A stretch of 5,531 bases of DNA, taken from Psychroflexus sp. GTDB lineage: Bacteria > Bacteroidota > Bacteroidia > Flavobacteriales > Flavobacteriaceae. The DNA lies in assembly GCA_003565575.1 (NCBI GenBank), contig PXBV01000118.1, positions 1 through 5,531 on the forward strand. The letters run 5' to 3'. The notes under the pieces are model-generated. The model was not told where the DNA came from. It did no database searches and was given only the letters and a program-made list of their open reading frames with translations. Shown piece by piece: positions 4,953-5,531 of this stretch (position 1 is its first letter; every line of letters begins with the position of its first letter). The translations under genes and the position numbers were made by a program.

Positions 4953-5531
4953 TCAATCGAATTTTAGAATATAGGTGTTCTTCTTTCCTTTGTTAATCAA
5001 GACATATCTTTCATTGATCAAGTCTTTTTTTGTAATTAGGTAGTCTAGGCCTACTTTGGTTTTATTCACAGCAATTGAATTCTCTTTTAAGGCTCTTCTA
5101 GCTTCTCCATTGGATTTTAAAAATTGAGTTTCTGCTGAGAGCGCAGCTATCATGTCAAAGTGGTTGTCGAGTAATTTTTTACTGAGTGTCTTCATTGGAA
5201 CACCCTCAAAGACATCCAAAAATGTAGACTCATCTAACTTAGCTAAATCCTCTTCTGTGCTTTTACCAAACAATACATGAGAAGCCTCTTTTGCTTTTTC
5301 TAAAGCTTCTTTAGAATGAACTGTAGTGGTTATTTCTTCTGCTAATTTGTTTTGAAGCTGTCTTAAGTTAGGTTGCTCTCTGTGACTTGCAATAAGAGTA
5401 TTTATTTCACTTTCTGAAAGGAAAGTGAAGATTTTTATGAATTTTTCAGCATCCTCATCACTTGTGTTGATCCAGTATTGATAAAACTTGTAGGGAGAGG
5501 TTTTTTTGGGGTCTAGCCAAATGTTCCCTGA
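4953..5531 (-). CDS. tyrS: Tyrosyl-tRNA synthetase, C-terminal part (5' end outside window)
   Basis: This fragment of 192 codons plus TGA is roughly the last 45 percent of a class I aminoacyl-tRNA synthetase that charges tRNA-Tyr with tyrosine. The frame is open to the window edge. The TTG at 5271-5273 is an internal Leu, not a start. The fragment opens with SGNIWLDPKKTSPYKFYQYW, the conserved stretch just after the KMSKS-type loop (that Lys motif itself is outside). Next come SHREQPNLRQLQNKLAEEITTTVHS in the anticodon-binding helical domain, then a linker. The last 70 or so residues form the S4-like RNA-binding tail, with SNGEARRALKENSIAVN as its signature. The HIGH-type motif and tyrosine pocket lie beyond the window. 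The end looks complete, and the terminator at 4913-4944 follows directly. Cytoplasmic and essential in the family. Confidence 0.95.
   Translation of the reverse strand, partial: SGNIWLDPKKTSPYKFYQYWINTSDEDAEKFIKIFTFLSESEINTLIASHREQPNLRQLQNKLAEEITTTVHSKEALEKAKEASHVLFGKSTEEDLAKLDESTFLDVFEGVPMKTLSKKLLDNHFDMIAALSAETQFLKSNGEARRALKENSIAVNKTKVGLDYLITKKDLINERYVLINKGKKNTYILKFD

Noticed and set aside
5271..5273. Apparent start of a 106-codon gene on the minus strand
   Set aside because: The frame stays open to the window edge and the upstream codons encode conserved tyrosyl-tRNA synthetase sequence, so this TTG is an internal Leu.
1..5531. CRISPR arrays, insertion sequences, tRNA or rRNA genes, prophage or attachment sites
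   Set aside because: I found no regularly spaced repeats, transposase motifs, terminal inverted repeats, or tRNA/rRNA signatures on reading both strands.

Overview
The window is AT-rich and looks like a chromosomal segment of a Bacteroidota bacterium, most likely a marine-type Flavobacteriaceae. The signs are low GC, no Shine-Dalgarno sequences before the starts, a textbook Bacteroidota-type promoter (TTG, 19 bp, TATATTTG at 4843-4872), and Lys/Asn/Ile-rich proteins. The taxonomic call is an inference from sequence style.

Layout. (1) 2-247, plus strand: the last 81 codons of a D-isomer-specific 2-hydroxyacid dehydrogenase. (2) 248-450: an AT-rich gap with a weak candidate promoter. (3) 451-1479, plus: a complete stand-alone patatin-like phospholipase with the full Ser/Asp dyad and oxyanion loop. 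(4) 1480-1511: a perfect 13-bp inverted repeat between convergent genes, probably a shared terminator. (5) 1577-4584, minus: four tightly packed genes, transcribed as xth (exodeoxyribonuclease III), an OmpA-domain lipoprotein with a long coiled coil, a single-pass membrane protein with a WKGGGFGMYS motif, and a polytopic membrane protein. The gaps are 37 nt, 20 nt and a 26-nt overlap, so this is probably one operon. (6) 4585-4952: a non-coding stretch described below. (7) 4953-5531, minus: the C-terminal 192 codons of tyrosyl-tRNA synthetase.

The most interesting part is 4833-4950. A 16-bp perfect dyad overlaps the -33 element of a consensus promoter. About 5 nt past the promoter begins a transcript of only about 70 nt that ends at a strong 14-bp-stem terminator. 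It holds a 10-codon, almost leaderless ORF whose stop codon abuts the terminator stem. No plus-strand gene follows, because tyrS converges on the same terminator. It is therefore better read as an independent small RNA (or micro-peptide mRNA) than as an attenuator.

The other points worth a second look are the two paired membrane proteins, which resemble an HTTM/DoxX-like protein with its partner. The smaller of the two has no upstream ATG and sits in frame behind the OmpA gene's TAG stop. There is also a 52-codon hydrophobic reading frame interrupted by one TGA at 4611-4769.
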